The notes: generated by a model not told the origin, from the letters alone. DNA of 64,000 bases from Microbulbifer sp. MI-G (GCF_030440425.1 NZ_CP098023.1:1663501-1727500), one strand, 5' to 3'; shown: positions 1 to 9,619, numbered from the stretch's first letter. Numbers and translations: made by a program.

Positions 1-1
1 G

Positions 2-1156
2 GTCTCTGCCGATGCGCGCGCCCGGCATCTGCCGGTCAATGTGGTGGATGCGCCGCAACTGTGCACGTTTACTTTTCCCGCAATGGTGGAACGCGGTGAT
101 CTGGCGATTGGTATCAACAGCGGTGGTGCTGCGCCGGTGCTTGCCCGGCGTATCCGCGCTCAGGTCGAAGCATTGCTGTCCCCGGGGCTCGCCACCCTGG
201 TGGGGCTCGCCGCCCGTGTGCGCAGCAGGGTAAAAGCCGCACTGCCCGAAGCCCAGCGCAGAGGCTTTTGGGAGTGGGTTTTCTCGGGCCCGGTCGCCAG
301 CCGTGTGGAGGCGGGGAAGCTGGCGGAGGGGGAAAGCGTGTTGCTCAAAGCCCTGCAGGACTGGGCGGGCAGGCCCCCGCCCACTGGTGAGGTGTACCTG
401 GTGGGCGGCGGACCGGGAGATCCCGATCTGCTGACCTTTCGCGCTCTGCGTCTAATGCAGCAGGCCGATGCCGTGCTCTATGATCGCCTGGTATCCCCGG
501 CAGTTCTGGATCTGGTGCGCAGGGATGCCGAGCGCATTTATGTTGGCAAGAAAAAAGCGTTTCATTCGGTTCCCCAGGGCGATATCAACCAGTTGTTGGT
601 GGATTTAGCCAGCAAAGGTAAAAAAGTTCTGCGCCTGAAGGGGGGGGACCCCTTTATTTTTGGCCGGGGTGGTGAAGAAATCGACAAACTGGCCGAACAC
701 GGAATTCCGTTTCAAGTGGTGCCGGGTATTACCGCTGCGTCCGGATGTGCCAGTTACGCAGGTATTCCTTTGACGCACCGTGATTATGCCCAGTCGGTGC
801 GGTTTATTACCGGGCACTTGCAGGAAGGCAGCCTCGATTTGCCGTGGGGCGAATTGGCCTCTGATGGCCAGACCCTGGTTTTCTATATGGGCTTGACTGG
901 CCTGGAGACTATTTGCACCGAACTTGCCCGCCACGGCCTCCCGGCGGAAACGCCAGCGGCATTGATTGAAAAGGGTACAACGCCGGCACAGCGGGTTATT
1001 GTGGGTGACCTCAAGACACTGCCGACCCTTGCGAAGGAAAAGGCCGTTCGGGCACCGACTTTGACCATCATTGGAGGTGTTGTCAGCTTGCACGAGAAGT
1101 TGCACTGGTATCAGCGGGACCAATCAGATTTCCAAGCCCCTGTCTGTGATGATTGA
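2..1156 (+). CDS. cysG: Siroheme synthase CysG (5' end outside window)
   Basis: Multifunctional enzyme making siroheme from uroporphyrinogen III: SAM-dependent C-methylation at C2/C7 by the C-terminal half, dehydrogenation and ferrochelation by the N-terminal half. The frame is open to the window edge, so the true start lies upstream and the NAD-binding part of the N-terminal domain is missing here. Visible are the end of the dehydrogenase domain ([11 protein letters not shown], then [13 protein letters not shown]) and a complete uroporphyrinogen methyltransferase domain with [37 protein letters not shown] and [10 protein letters not shown]. Usual CysG is about 460 residues; about 385 are present. 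It usually supports sulfite and nitrite reductases, none of which is in this window. Confidence 0.95.
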   Translation, partial: VSADARARHLPVNVVDAPQLCTFTFPAMVERGDLAIGINSGGAAPVLARRIRAQVEALLSPGLATLVGLAARVRSRVKAALPEAQRRGFWEWVFSGPVASRVEAGKLAEGESVLLKALQDWAGRPPPTGEVYLVGGGPGDPDLLTFRALRLMQQADAVLYDRLVSPAVLDLVRRDAERIYVGKKKAFHSVPQGDINQLLVDLASKGKKVLRLKGGDPFIFGRGGEEIDKLAEHGIPFQVVPGITAASGCASYAGIPLTHRDYAQSVRFITGHLQEGSLDLPWGELASDGQTLVFYMGLTGLETICTELARHGLPAETPAALIEKGTTPAQRVIVGDLKTLPTLAKEKAVRAPTLTIIGGVVSLHEKLHWYQRDQSDFQAPVCDD

Positions 1157-2174
1157 TTCCGGTAACGGATCAGACTCTATTGTCCGCTGCACGAAATCTT
1201 TTGGTAAAAAGGCGTTGCGGCCACACAGGGGCATTCGCTACCGACAAACGCCGAATTACAATGGAAACCCCCGATCACTTTGATTGAAGGGAAGAGCGCT
1301 GTGACAAGGTATTACCAGATATGGATTGGGGCCTGGCAGTTGCAATATACCACGAGTGCGAAAAAGCATTGGGTGTTCAGTAGAGGTTCTATTGGCTCAG
1401 GTCCAGATCATAAATGTCACCTTTCGACGCTTTTTTTTCAGATAGGCGCTGAACGCAAAATGGACTTAATCCATTCCAATAACAACCACATATCCTGATG
1501 TGAAATGTATGGATATTCTGCCAATAAGTTACCGTCCGGAAAATCCAGGTATTGCCAAAAGTGTCGAAAAGCGTGGTTTTGAGTTACTGACAATAATCCG
1601 GGTAAAAGGTTTGTTAAGGCTGACAATGTTGGATGCGGCCAGGTAATTACAGGAAGTTCTCGACTGCCATACTCTCCGTTATAGGCTTTTGAAAAAGTTT
1701 TGAATGACGCACTGAATTGGCGGTGTATTCAAAAGGCACCTGTCGTTAAAATTCACTTTTACTGTTGCGGTGCTTCTCTTGTGTTGGTAACCCAATAAAA
1801 AGTGTTGCCATTACCTGCTACACTTGAAGGATCATTCATTATAAATTTTTTTATCGGGATGCAGCTACTTATACAGGGTATGGGAAGAGTTTCCGTCTTT
1901 CAAGACCCTATCAGTTGTGGTGGCAGGCCGCGATTCTGTAAAGGTCTATTTGCAAGCTGTCAGGATTGGGAATCGTTGTGTTTTCTTCATGGGGGGATAT
2001 CGACTCTCTCCATTTGGGATTTGTTTATTACCTGCCGAAGTGACCCAAGGAGGAGGAGTATTCCAGCGAATTGTCTTCAGCAGAGATTGCTCTTTTCAAG
2101 GTTGCATTTGTGCGGTATGCAGCGATTGTGAAGATGAGTCATACCGCTTAGTAAAAGGAATTAAGGAGATTGTT
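1157..2174. other. Non-coding or unrecognised 1-kb stretch
   Basis: About 1 kb between cysG and the TfoX-like gene. Short open frames exist on both strands but none has a good ribosome site, a recognisable protein or codon use like the neighbours. The stretch is visibly AT-richer than cysG. I see no tRNA, clear inverted repeat or mobile element. It may be a decayed gene; only the last bases (AAGGAG at 2163-2168) have a clear role, as the ribosome site of the next gene. Confidence 0.5.
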
Positions 2175-2498
2175 ATGGCGTATAACAAAACCTTGGCAGA
2201 AAAGGTGCGCAATCTGTTACAGGAAAACCAGGGACTCAGTGAGAAGCAGATGTTTGGGGGGCTGGCGTTTATGTTAAATGGCAACATGGCCTGTGGCGTC
2301 ATCGGCGAAGAACTGATGGTTAGGGTGGGGCCTGATCACTATCAGGAAGCGCTGGCGGAGCGATATACCCGGCCAATGGATTATACCGGACGCCCCCTGA
2401 AGGGGATGGTGTATGTCGAGGAGGATGCCGTTGCCGAAGACCTCGACAGTTGGGTAAACCGCGGCGTTCAATTTGCTGGTTCTCTACCGCCCAAATAA
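2175..2498 (+). CDS. TfoX/Sxy N-terminal domain protein
   Basis: Protein of 107 residues matching the stand-alone TfoX N-terminal domain. The sequence shows the family pattern: MFGGLAFMLNGNMACGV, then an LMVRVGPDHYQEAL strand-helix, MDYTGRPLKGMVYV and a closing helix with DLDSWVNRGVQFAGSLPPK. Full TfoX/Sxy is a competence co-activator of CRP, but single-domain versions are widespread and their role is unknown, so competence control should not be assumed. The ATG at 2175 was chosen for the AAGGAG site at 2163-2168 and the family length; the frame stays open upstream to 1917, but that extension has no family similarity. Confidence 0.85.
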   Translation: MAYNKTLAEKVRNLLQENQGLSEKQMFGGLAFMLNGNMACGVIGEELMVRVGPDHYQEALAERYTRPMDYTGRPLKGMVYVEEDAVAEDLDSWVNRGVQFAGSLPPK

Positions 2499-2706
2499 AA
2501 TCTGAACTCATACGCAATGGAAGCCAGCCTGGAAGGGGATTTTAGTGTCTTGCGAATGAAAAAATGACACAGCTTTGCCGGTATACAGTAGGATTTTCGG
2601 AGAAATAGGGCTTATCTCTGATGCTTGGTGACCCCCAGGCCGGATAGCCGTGGCCACGACAGAGGGTTTTCAGTGCATATTGCAGCAGTTGGAAGGGATT
2701 TCGATC

Positions 2707-3591
2707 ATGTATTTTATCGAGTTAAATAACGGCGTGCAGATTCCTCAGGTTGGCATGGGGCTGGCTGCTGTAGGTGGCTGGCAGCAAGATAACGAATATG
2801 TCACCGACACCATTTTAAAGGCCATATCGATCGGTTATAGACAGTTTGATACGGCTTCTGTGTATGGCAATGAGCGTGCCCTGGGGCGGGCAATCAGGGA
2901 ATCCGGCCTGCCGCGGGAAACGTTCTTTATAACCAGTAAAATCTGGGATACCGAGCAGGGGCGCAGCAAAACCCACGATGCTTTTGCGCGCAGTCTGGAG
3001 CGTTTGCAACTGGAATATCTGGATCTCTACCTGATTCACTGGCCGGTGCCTGCCTATACCCGGGAAACCTGGGAAGCTATGGAGGTGCTGTATCAGCAGA
3101 AGAAGGTACGGGCCCTGGGTTTATCGAATTTTCGCAAGGCGGATATCGAACAAATTGCCACATTCGCCGAGGTGCGCCCGGTCTGTAATCAAATTGAATT
3201 GCACCCTTATTTCACCCAGCAGCCACTGGTGGATTACTGCCAGTTTCACAAAATTGCCATCAGCTGCTGGTCCCCTCTGGGTACCGGATCCTCCTGGAGT
3301 GGCGTGTCACAAAGCGAAAAACCGATAGTGGACCCACTGATTGTGAAAATCGCAGAAAGTCACTCTGTGTCTCCGGCACAAGTAATTTTGAAGTGGAATG
3401 TACAACAGCATCGAATTGTGATTCCCAAGGCGGAAAAGTTGGAAAACATGCGTAGCAATTTCTTACTGACAGGATTTACTTTGAGTAATAGTGAAATCAG
3501 GGAAATCAACGGCCTGAATGGCAATAAACGGCTTGGTGGTGACCCGGATTATGCCCATAAAAATAATTTAACGGTAAAGGTGCCAGATTAA
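2707..3591 (+). CDS. Aldo/keto reductase
   Basis: NADPH-dependent carbonyl reductase of the AKR superfamily, cytoplasmic, 294 residues. The complete catalytic tetrad is visible: Asp48 and Tyr53 (FDTASVYGNE), Lys78 (FITSKIWD) and His111 (YLIHWPVP). The cofactor-binding end is represented by IVIPKAEKLENMRSNF. It resembles the 2,5-diketo-D-gluconate reductase/YafB group, but the substrate cannot be read from sequence. The start at 2707 begins at the first beta strand and has GGAAGGG upstream; the open frame extends 19 codons further without family similarity. It is monocistronic, with long gaps on both sides. Confidence 0.93.
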   Translation: MYFIELNNGVQIPQVGMGLAAVGGWQQDNEYVTDTILKAISIGYRQFDTASVYGNERALGRAIRESGLPRETFFITSKIWDTEQGRSKTHDAFARSLERLQLEYLDLYLIHWPVPAYTRETWEAMEVLYQQKKVRALGLSNFRKADIEQIATFAEVRPVCNQIELHPYFTQQPLVDYCQFHKIAISCWSPLGTGSSWSGVSQSEKPIVDPLIVKIAESHSVSPAQVILKWNVQQHRIVIPKAEKLENMRSNFLLTGFTLSNSEIREINGLNGNKRLGGDPDYAHKNNLTVKVPD

Positions 3592-4432
3592 CACATCGGT
3601 TAATTATAAGAGGGGGCCTTGCATTTATAGAGTCGTCAGTGGAGTCTTGTTCCAATCAATGGTTTTGTGCAGCAACGGCAGTCCGCTGCTCTTGCCTGTT
3701 GTGATGATGCCGGGAGAGGGATGTTTGATATTGCTTTTGCAGGATGTTCGATTGATTTGACAAAAGTAGTTCCGCTTGTCTCTCACTGATAGTGTGCTTA
3801 CCAGCTCAAGGCCAGGCGGGAGTACAAAACGCTACTCGTGCTTTTAAATAGATGGCCGGGTGCAGGCTATCTGCCGAATGGTACAACTGCAGATTTGCTT
3901 TTCAGGTGGCAGGATATCCGTAGACTTTCCTTTGGGGTCAGCGCGACATTGTCCTGCTTAATCCGATAAGATTCATCCAATCGACCGGAAAAAATGAGAT
4001 GAGAAACTGGACAAACGCCAGTAACCTTGCTCCGTAGAGATTCCCCATCGTCGCTCGACATGCAGAGGTGGCTGTATTTGCTGGCGTCATTCATCGGGCA
4101 TTGTTATTTCCAGATTTTACCCCTATTGGCTATACTGCTTTTGCATTTTCTGGGGTTTCTTTGCACACAATGCTCGTGTGGGTGAATCTTCCAGATCGGG
4201 ACGGGGTGTCCCGAGACAGGAAAATACTATGGCACTACGGGCCGCAAATCCTCTAAACGAGAGCCTCTTCGCTTGATTAGGGCGGTGTTTTAGGGGGCTT
4301 ATGATTGGGGGGTTTGGTTGTGAGAACACCCTAAATCTGGATTGGCAGTGACCGGCGCTTTGGTTACAGAAAAAGAATACATTTTCCTCCGGTACTCATA
4401 GGGCCTGGGGGCTAGCCTGTTGGGGGGTGAGT
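3592..4432. other. Gap with no supported gene
   Basis: About 840 bases between the reductase and the anion transporter. The short open frames have no recognisable product. A perfect 6-bp stem (CGGGAC at 4197-4202, GTCCCG at 4208-4213) lies about 220 bases before the transporter start and could be part of its leader. I see no tRNA or mobile element. Confidence 0.5.
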
Positions 4433-5809
4433 ATGTCGATTGCGCGTCGGCGTTTTATCGTTTTTGGGCCGTTACTGGCCGTTCTTTTTTATGTGTTTTT
4501 GCGTGTGCTGGATATGGCATATTTGCCTGCAGTCACTGCGGCTATTACATTGCTGACAGTGATCTGGTGGATTACTGAGGCACTGCCTATTCCGGCAACT
4601 TCTCTGGTACCTTTTATACTTCTCCCCTTGTTCGGGGTGGCCGATTACAAAATAGTGGCGGCATCACTGGGAAGTCATGTGATAATGCTGCTTATGGGCG
4701 CCTTTATTTTGTCCAAGGCCCTGGAAAAGAGTGGAGCCCATGAACGCCTGGCCTTGTATATGCTGCGCATCGTTGGCATCTCCTCCGGCCGGCGGTTGGT
4801 TCTTGGGTTTATGCTGGCCTCCGGTTTTCTCAGTATGTGGATCTCGAATACCGCCACAACCCTGATGATGCTGCCCATTGCCCTGGCTATTCTCTCCCGT
4901 ATTCAAAATCAACGATTGAGCATTGCGCTGATTTTGGGGATCGCCTATGCCGCCAGTCTCGGGGGTGTGGGTACGCCGCTGGGTACGCCTCCGAATGTGA
5001 TTTTTATGGGGATTTATGAGGAGGTAACCGGTCGAACATTCAGCTTCGTGGGCTGGATGAAGATCGGCTTTCCTGTTGTGTTGGTCACTCTGCCGATTAT
5101 GGCACTCTGGCTTACTCGCAGCGTTCATCTTAAAAATGCAATTCAACCGCCGGCAGTTGGTGCCTGGCGTGCGGAGGAAAAGCGCACACTTCTGGTGTTT
5201 GGCCTTGCCATAGGTTTTTGGGTTACCCGCAATGCACCCTTTGGCGGCTGGAGCGGGTGGCTGGGTATTGCGTCTGCAGGAGACAGCACAGTGGCTATTG
5301 CCGCTGTGGTGGCCATGTTTATGATTCCCGATGGAAAAGGTGGCCGTTTGCTCGACTGGCAGACTGCAGAAACAATCCCCTGGGGCATGTTGCTGCTCTT
5401 CGCTGGTGGCCTCGCCCTGGCCAAAGGCTTTTCCGTCTCGGGCCTGAGCAGTATGTTGGGCAGCGGGCTTTCCTTTCTGACTGCCATGCCCCTGTGGATA
5501 ATGTTGCTATTGCTTTGTCTCGGTGTCACCTTCCTCACGGAAATTACCAGTAATACCGCTACAGCCACGCTACTGATGCCGATACTCGCGGTGGCGGCCA
5601 CTTCTGCAGGATTTGATCCGATGGTGTTGATGATACCGGCCGCCATGAGTGCCAGTTGTGCTTTTATGTTACCGGTGGCCACGGCACCCAATGCAATCGC
5701 TTACGGCACCGGAAAAGTGCGTATGCAGGATATGGTGCGTGAGGGTGCGGTGCTGAGTGTGACGGCATCGCTGATTATTGCAGGTACAGCCTGGCTGCTA
5801 TTGGGTTAG
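4433..5809 (+). CDS. DASS/SLC13 sodium:anion symporter
   Basis: Inner-membrane sodium-coupled symporter of the divalent anion:Na+ (DASS, SLC13) family, 458 residues, with around eleven hydrophobic segments. Both family signatures are present: SNTATTLMMLP in the first half and TSNTATATLLMP in the second. In the family structure (VcINDY) these SNT motifs form the Na+ and carboxylate sites in an inverted repeat. Likely substrates are C4-dicarboxylates or similar anions; sulfate or another substrate cannot be excluded. ATG 4433 was preferred; a GTG two codons earlier (4427) is equally possible since both follow the GGGGGG run. It is not in an operon, so context does not narrow the substrate. Confidence 0.92.
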   Translation: MSIARRRFIVFGPLLAVLFYVFLRVLDMAYLPAVTAAITLLTVIWWITEALPIPATSLVPFILLPLFGVADYKIVAASLGSHVIMLLMGAFILSKALEKSGAHERLALYMLRIVGISSGRRLVLGFMLASGFLSMWISNTATTLMMLPIALAILSRIQNQRLSIALILGIAYAASLGGVGTPLGTPPNVIFMGIYEEVTGRTFSFVGWMKIGFPVVLVTLPIMALWLTRSVHLKNAIQPPAVGAWRAEEKRTLLVFGLAIGFWVTRNAPFGGWSGWLGIASAGDSTVAIAAVVAMFMIPDGKGGRLLDWQTAETIPWGMLLLFAGGLALAKGFSVSGLSSMLGSGLSFLTAMPLWIMLLLLCLGVTFLTEITSNTATATLLMPILAVAATSAGFDPMVLMIPAAMSASCAFMLPVATAPNAIAYGTGKVRMQDMVREGAVLSVTASLIIAGTAWLLLG

Positions 5810-6041
5810 GCGGTTGTGCGGGCGATGTTGCCAGATTGGGTAACAATCCTTGTTTCCTCCAGGTACTGCACTGGGAAACAGTTGCCTGCAGCATAAAATT
5901 ATCCGCTGCACAGGAAAATTTTTCCGGTGTGTAAGCCTCGGCGAAATACGGGGGAGCCACATAGGGTCATTTGACCACAGATGTCGACGGCGGTGCGTTT
6001 TCACAAAACGAATGATCCCCGAGCCAAACCGTTAAGGGGTC

Positions 6042-6059
6042 GCCGCCTCAATTGGCGGC
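6042..6059. terminator. GC hairpin between convergent genes
   Basis: GCCGCC/GGCGGC stem with a TCAATT loop. There is no long T-run on either side, so it would be a weak or factor-assisted terminator for the upstream transporter gene. Confidence 0.3.
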
Positions 6060-6099
6060 CCTTGATCGCTTTGCGGGCAAAAATGCAATAAAATTCAGT

Positions 6100-6115
6100 G
6101 AGCCCCAAGGGGCTC
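6100..6115 (-). terminator. Candidate terminator of the DUF417 gene
   Basis: GAGCCCC-AA-GGGGCTC, a 7-bp perfect stem 20 bases past the stop of the minus-strand gene. Read on the minus strand it is followed by an AT-rich run (CACTGAATTTTATT). This is a reasonable intrinsic terminator, though the loop is short. Confidence 0.45.
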
Positions 6116-6134
6116 TGCCCATTGCATACTTCCG

Positions 6135-7013
6135 TTAGGTGGTGGATTCTTGCCGACGTGTCACAGCACTGTAGAAGATTAATGCGGCTGCAAACAGAAG
6201 CCAGTCTTTGATAATGAACTGACCAGTTGTATTCAGATCGAGAATAAAGAGATCATACCCGGGAGTATTGAAAAGAAAAGTGGTAGTTCCAATCGCTGTG
6301 GCCAGGATACCGGCCAGGCCGAACAATCCAATGCGCTTGGATACCGGTGCAAGTAGCAGTGATACTAGAAAAATTAACTCGACGATGCCAATAAAATTTG
6401 AGGCTCCCTGGGTGCCCCAAACAGTGTAAGTCCAAGAAAAAAAGATATTGGTGCTCATCAGGGGAAAAATACCCTGCGCCTCATAGGCAGTGAATTTCAT
6501 TGCACCAATCCACCCCATCACAATGGCGACGCCAAAAATACACAGTCCAATGGCAATGCGCCGACATACTTGTGAAGACGTACTGGAGGCGTACAAATAC
6601 AGGGCCACACCAGCCATGGAAAAGTACTTTATGATCCCCTGGCCCGAACCGATAAACGGGAAGCCGCCGTAGGACGCTACCCACACCGGGTTTGTCAGTA
6701 GAAGCGTGGTGGGAGCAATCAGCAGTATAAAAGCGACCAGTGCAGACCATTGATAACTCCTGCTGTGCCGATTGCGCTGGCTAAGCCCGATCGCGATCAC
6801 AATTTTTACTGCGCCGATCACCCATGCCAGAAGCGTCCACTGTGTGCCCACTTTTGCAAAGAGCAGGTGCTGAGTGAACCAGTTGTTGATTATTTGGGAA
6901 CCGGTTTCCCCGAAAGAGAGAACGCCTGTCCAGACGAGGTACACCACCATGATCCAGTTTGCGATTGTGTAAACGTGACGCTCGGGAATATTATAAAAAT
7001 ACGAGAGACTCAT
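6135..7013 (-). CDS. DUF417 (RclC/YkgB-like) multi-pass membrane protein
   Basis: Inner-membrane protein of 292 residues with about eight hydrophobic segments. The C-terminal half aligns by eye with DUF417 as in E. coli RclC: MGWIGAMKFTAYEAQGIFP, then SNFIGIVELIFLVSLLLAP, TTTFLFNTPG and GQFIIKDWLLF. The N-terminal half carries an additional four-helix segment (LVWTGVLSFGE, VKIVIAIGL, a proline-rich helix end) that looks like a second, diverged DoxX/DUF417-type bundle. RclC takes part in resistance to reactive chlorine, but the usual rclA/rclB partners are absent, so that role is only suggestive. The start has AGGAG 8 bases upstream. Confidence 0.8.
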   Translation of the reverse strand: MSLSYFYNIPERHVYTIANWIMVVYLVWTGVLSFGETGSQIINNWFTQHLLFAKVGTQWTLLAWVIGAVKIVIAIGLSQRNRHSRSYQWSALVAFILLIAPTTLLLTNPVWVASYGGFPFIGSGQGIIKYFSMAGVALYLYASSTSSQVCRRIAIGLCIFGVAIVMGWIGAMKFTAYEAQGIFPLMSTNIFFSWTYTVWGTQGASNFIGIVELIFLVSLLLAPVSKRIGLFGLAGILATAIGTTTFLFNTPGYDLFILDLNTTGQFIIKDWLLFAAALIFYSAVTRRQESTT

Positions 7014-7349
7014 GATTTTTGCTCCTGCAGGGCTGGAAGAAAAAAGTGCCGAATGCGCCGTTTGTCTGGATTACTTCGGGGACAGGGCTTTTGGCATGGC
7101 ATTTTGTAAAGGCCGAGGTGATGACCCCGGTTCTTATACCCCTGACAGGGTAGTAAAAACCCCTAGCCATTACCTGCTCGTAACAACTGGGGATTGCCTC
7201 GCCGGAATATCTGGCAGTTCTTTGTGGCGCGCCAGTATACGAAAGGCCCGGAACAGACTACGGCGGACGAAGGTGTTTTCCCGCACCGGATGAACCCGGC
7301 GTGTTTTTAGGCAGCCAGGTAAAAGATCCGTTCCTGTATCAAGGAGTGC
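7014..7349. other. Gap with no supported gene
   Basis: About 335 bases upstream of the minus-strand DUF417 gene and downstream of the minus-strand lipoprotein gene. It presumably contains the DUF417 promoter, but I could not assign boxes. Small open frames here lack coding character. Confidence 0.45.
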
Positions 7350-7832
7350 CTAACGTGCTGTGACTTGAGTGCTGATGGCTGCCCGCATAGCTGTAGCATC
7401 CTGTAACCAGACAATGTCATCAGCATCCACCTCCAGCCCGGTAATGTGTGTAAGGGTAACTTCCAGGCCAGCCAAATCCCCGCTACCGTCAGATTTGCCG
7501 TCAATGGACATCTGAAGCCAGGCGCGGCCATTTTCGTCAGTCACTTTTCGTACCCTGTCTGTATCGATAGCGCTGGTGTGCCGGTCGATCACCGAGGGGC
7601 TACCTGGTGGCAGGTAGATTGTGCCATTGGTAAAGTCCACCGCGAAGGCTACCACACCGGGCAGAATGCCAAATAGTAGTGCGGCACCATCCAGGATAAC
7701 CACTGCCGGGTCCACACGACCGCCTGTCTGGCCTTTGCGCTCAGGATACAGAAAATAACCGCAGGCGCTCACATTAATGGCCATCACCAACACGCAGCTA
7801 AGGGCAATACTGCGCCGTATACTACTACCCAT
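7350..7832 (-). CDS. Small lipoprotein, uncharacterised family
   Basis: Predicted lipoprotein of 160 residues. MGSSIRRSIALSCVLVMAI forms the signal peptide, ending in lipobox VSAC with Cys24 as the lipidation site. The mature part begins with a basic, Gly-rich stretch (ERKGQTGGRVD), then a hydrophobic segment (VVILDGAALLFGILPGVV), then AFAVDFTNGTIYLPPG. This last motif recurs in many small proteobacterial proteins of unknown function, sometimes mislabelled polynucleotide phosphorylase. The remaining third, rich in Asp and Gly, is not recognised. AGAGG precedes the ATG. No function is proposed. Confidence 0.75.
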   Translation of the reverse strand: MGSSIRRSIALSCVLVMAINVSACGYFLYPERKGQTGGRVDPAVVILDGAALLFGILPGVVAFAVDFTNGTIYLPPGSPSVIDRHTSAIDTDRVRKVTDENGRAWLQMSIDGKSDGSGDLAGLEVTLTHITGLEVDADDIVWLQDATAMRAAISTQVTAR

Positions 7833-7989
7833 GAACTCTACCTCTTTCAGCGCATCATCGACTCTGGAATCCCGGTCTGCTGTCTGGTCTCTGTCCCAAA
7901 GGCCAATTCCGGAGAAGGGATCGACTTCTCGCCTGTCCAGCCAAATATCCTTCCATGGGTAAGGGAAAAGTCACTAAATTTACGCCTAT

Positions 7990-8226
7990 CTGCACCAGGG
8001 TGCAACAAAGTGCAAAAAAAACTGCCTAAACTTTAATCAGCGCCTGTTACGGAATGTTATGGAGATGTCATTGATTTCTGACAGTGTGGAGTGACGCACT
8101 TGTGAACAGTCCGGGCAGCTAGCATTTGTCTGGGACCGACACCAGAAATTTCAGGGAGCAGTAGTCGCAGCAGGTGCCGCCAGGGATTGGCTAAAGCACG
8201 GTATCGGGTTCGATACCGTGCTTTTT
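7990..8226 (+). ncRNA. Candidate small RNA ending in a strong terminator
   Basis: The region before the 8195-8226 terminator has no ORF on the plus strand, yet the terminator needs a transcript. Six GGA trinucleotides occur between 8051 and 8186 (8051, 8061, 8088, 8133, 8155, 8184), two as CAGGGA, the kind of motif bound by CsrA/RsmA in RsmY/RsmZ-type RNAs. The 5' end is a guess: no convincing promoter was found, and no GacA-type upstream box was seen. The alternative is that the terminator belongs to an undetected short gene. Confidence 0.35.
8195..8226 (+). terminator. Strong rho-independent terminator
   Basis: Perfect 12-bp stem (AGCACGGTATCG at 8195-8206, CGATACCGTGCT at 8211-8222) closing a GGTT loop and followed directly by TTTT. 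It is the clearest intrinsic terminator in the first 30 kb and is not downstream of any recognised plus-strand gene. Confidence 0.85.
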
Positions 8227-8494
8227 ATTATTTGCACATCAATTCCATGGTGTTTCCCGGTTGGGGGGATTACCACCCTGGGCAACTGACACAAGTGCAC
8301 AGTGCAAGTTCAATTTCCTGCATTGAGTCGGTAACCGCCGGCGTCAGATTCCCTCAGTTCCCTCCTCTAAGTGATCCAAATCCATGGGTGGATGACGTGA
8401 AAATATATCTGTAAAGTGGCAACTTCCACCGCCATGTGCCTGAAAAAAATGCGCGAGCCCTGTATCCTGCGCCCAGTAACAAAAGGGGGCGTAG

Positions 8495-9619
8495 ATGAAT
8501 ATAACCAGTGCTTTCGACAGCGGCAATATTGAGGTTGTCAATTCCAATGCCAATCCGGTTGAGTTGGCCATCCGCCAGGACCACAATTCCGATTTTTATC
8601 AGTGGTTTCACTTTCGCCTGGAGGGGGAAACCGGGTCAAGTTATGCGCTGCGTTTCGTGAATGCTGGCAAGGCCGCTTATCCGGAGGGGTGGGAAAATTA
8701 CCGGGTGTGCGCTTCCTACGACCGCCAGCACTGGTTTCGTATCGATAGCCATTTTGACGGAAATAGTCTGGATTTTACCGTAACGCTGGATGAGCCCAGT
8801 ATCTATCTTGCCTATTTCGCTCCGTATTCCTGGGAGCGGCACCTGGATTTACTTGCCTGGGCCCAAAGCAGCGACCGGGTACACTTGCAAAGTCTCGGCA
8901 AAACGCTCGACGGTCGTGATATGACCCTGCTGACGGTTGGGGCTGCCAGCAGTGCCAAGCACCGGGTCTGGATGATCGCCCGCCAGCACCCTGGGGAAAC
9001 CATGGCGGAATGGTTTGTGGAGGGCTTTTTGGAGGCGCTGCTGGACGAGGCCAATCCTACAGCCCGGCGTCTTCTGGCGGATACCGTCTTTTATGTGGTG
9101 CCGAATATGAATCCCGACGGCAGTGTGCGCGGTCACCTGCGCACCAACGCGGCGGGGGCAAACCTGAATCGCGAGTGGCTTGACCCCAGCATGGAGCGCA
9201 GCCCGGAGGTTTTTCTGGTGCGGCAGAAAATGCTGGAACTCGGTGGGGAACTATTTCTGGATATTCATGGGGACGAAGCGCTGCCCTACAACTTTGTCGC
9301 TGCCTGTGAGGGCATTCCCGGCTATGATGACCGCCATGCGAAACTGGAGGAGACCTTCAAACATGCCTACCTAGCGGCCAGCCCGGATTTCCAGATCGAA
9401 CACGGCTACGAGCGGGACAACCCCGGTGAAGCCAACCTGTCCATAGGCACCGCCTGGGCCGGGCACCAGTTTCGCACCCTGGCGCTCACCCTGGAGATGC
9501 CTTTCAAGGATAATGACAATCTGCCCGATCCGCTCGAGGGGTGGTCTCCCGCCCGCTGCCAGCAGTTGGCCCGCGATATTCTCAATCCGATCCGCGCAGT
9601 GCTGAAAACCCTGTCGTAG
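8495..9619 (+). CDS. M14 family zinc carboxypeptidase (CCP-like, with N-terminal domain)
   Basis: Metallocarboxypeptidase of 374 residues, apparently cytoplasmic as no signal peptide is visible. Residues 1-115 form a beta-rich N-terminal domain (WFHFRLEGETGSSYALRF, YLAYFAPYSWERH) like that of cytosolic carboxypeptidases. The M14 catalytic domain follows. Zinc ligands His165 and Glu168 (RQHPGETMAEW) and His258 (DIHGDE) are present, as are the substrate-binding NLNREW region (Arg226) and catalytic Glu334 (LTLEMPF). It likely trims C-terminal residues from peptides or proteins; eukaryotic relatives remove glutamate chains. The ATG at 8495 is preceded by a GGGGG site. Confidence 0.9.
   Translation: MNITSAFDSGNIEVVNSNANPVELAIRQDHNSDFYQWFHFRLEGETGSSYALRFVNAGKAAYPEGWENYRVCASYDRQHWFRIDSHFDGNSLDFTVTLDEPSIYLAYFAPYSWERHLDLLAWAQSSDRVHLQSLGKTLDGRDMTLLTVGAASSAKHRVWMIARQHPGETMAEWFVEGFLEALLDEANPTARRLLADTVFYVVPNMNPDGSVRGHLRTNAAGANLNREWLDPSMERSPEVFLVRQKMLELGGELFLDIHGDEALPYNFVAACEGIPGYDDRHAKLEETFKHAYLAASPDFQIEHGYERDNPGEANLSIGTAWAGHQFRTLALTLEMPFKDNDNLPDPLEGWSPARCQQLARDILNPIRAVLKTLS

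Larger units (their letters stand above)
5810..6134. other. Convergent intergenic gap with hairpins
   Basis: About 325 bases between the transporter (+) and the DUF417 gene (-), which converge. It holds two hairpins, annotated separately, and no plausible gene; the small open frames here are shadows. Confidence 0.5.
7833..8494. other. Gap containing a possible small-RNA gene
   Basis: About 660 bases between the divergent lipoprotein and M14 genes. It has no supported ORF. A very strong plus-strand intrinsic terminator sits in the middle (8195-8226), with nothing protein-coding before it; see the ncRNA candidate. Confidence 0.5.

Noticed and set aside
1071..1626. Several short frames after cysG
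   Set aside because: They overlap each other or cysG, lack ribosome sites, and resemble random translation of AT-rich DNA.
1917..2174. In-frame upstream extension of the TfoX-like gene
   Set aside because: It is Cys-rich without family similarity, whereas the ATG at 2175 has an AAGGAG site and gives the normal length.
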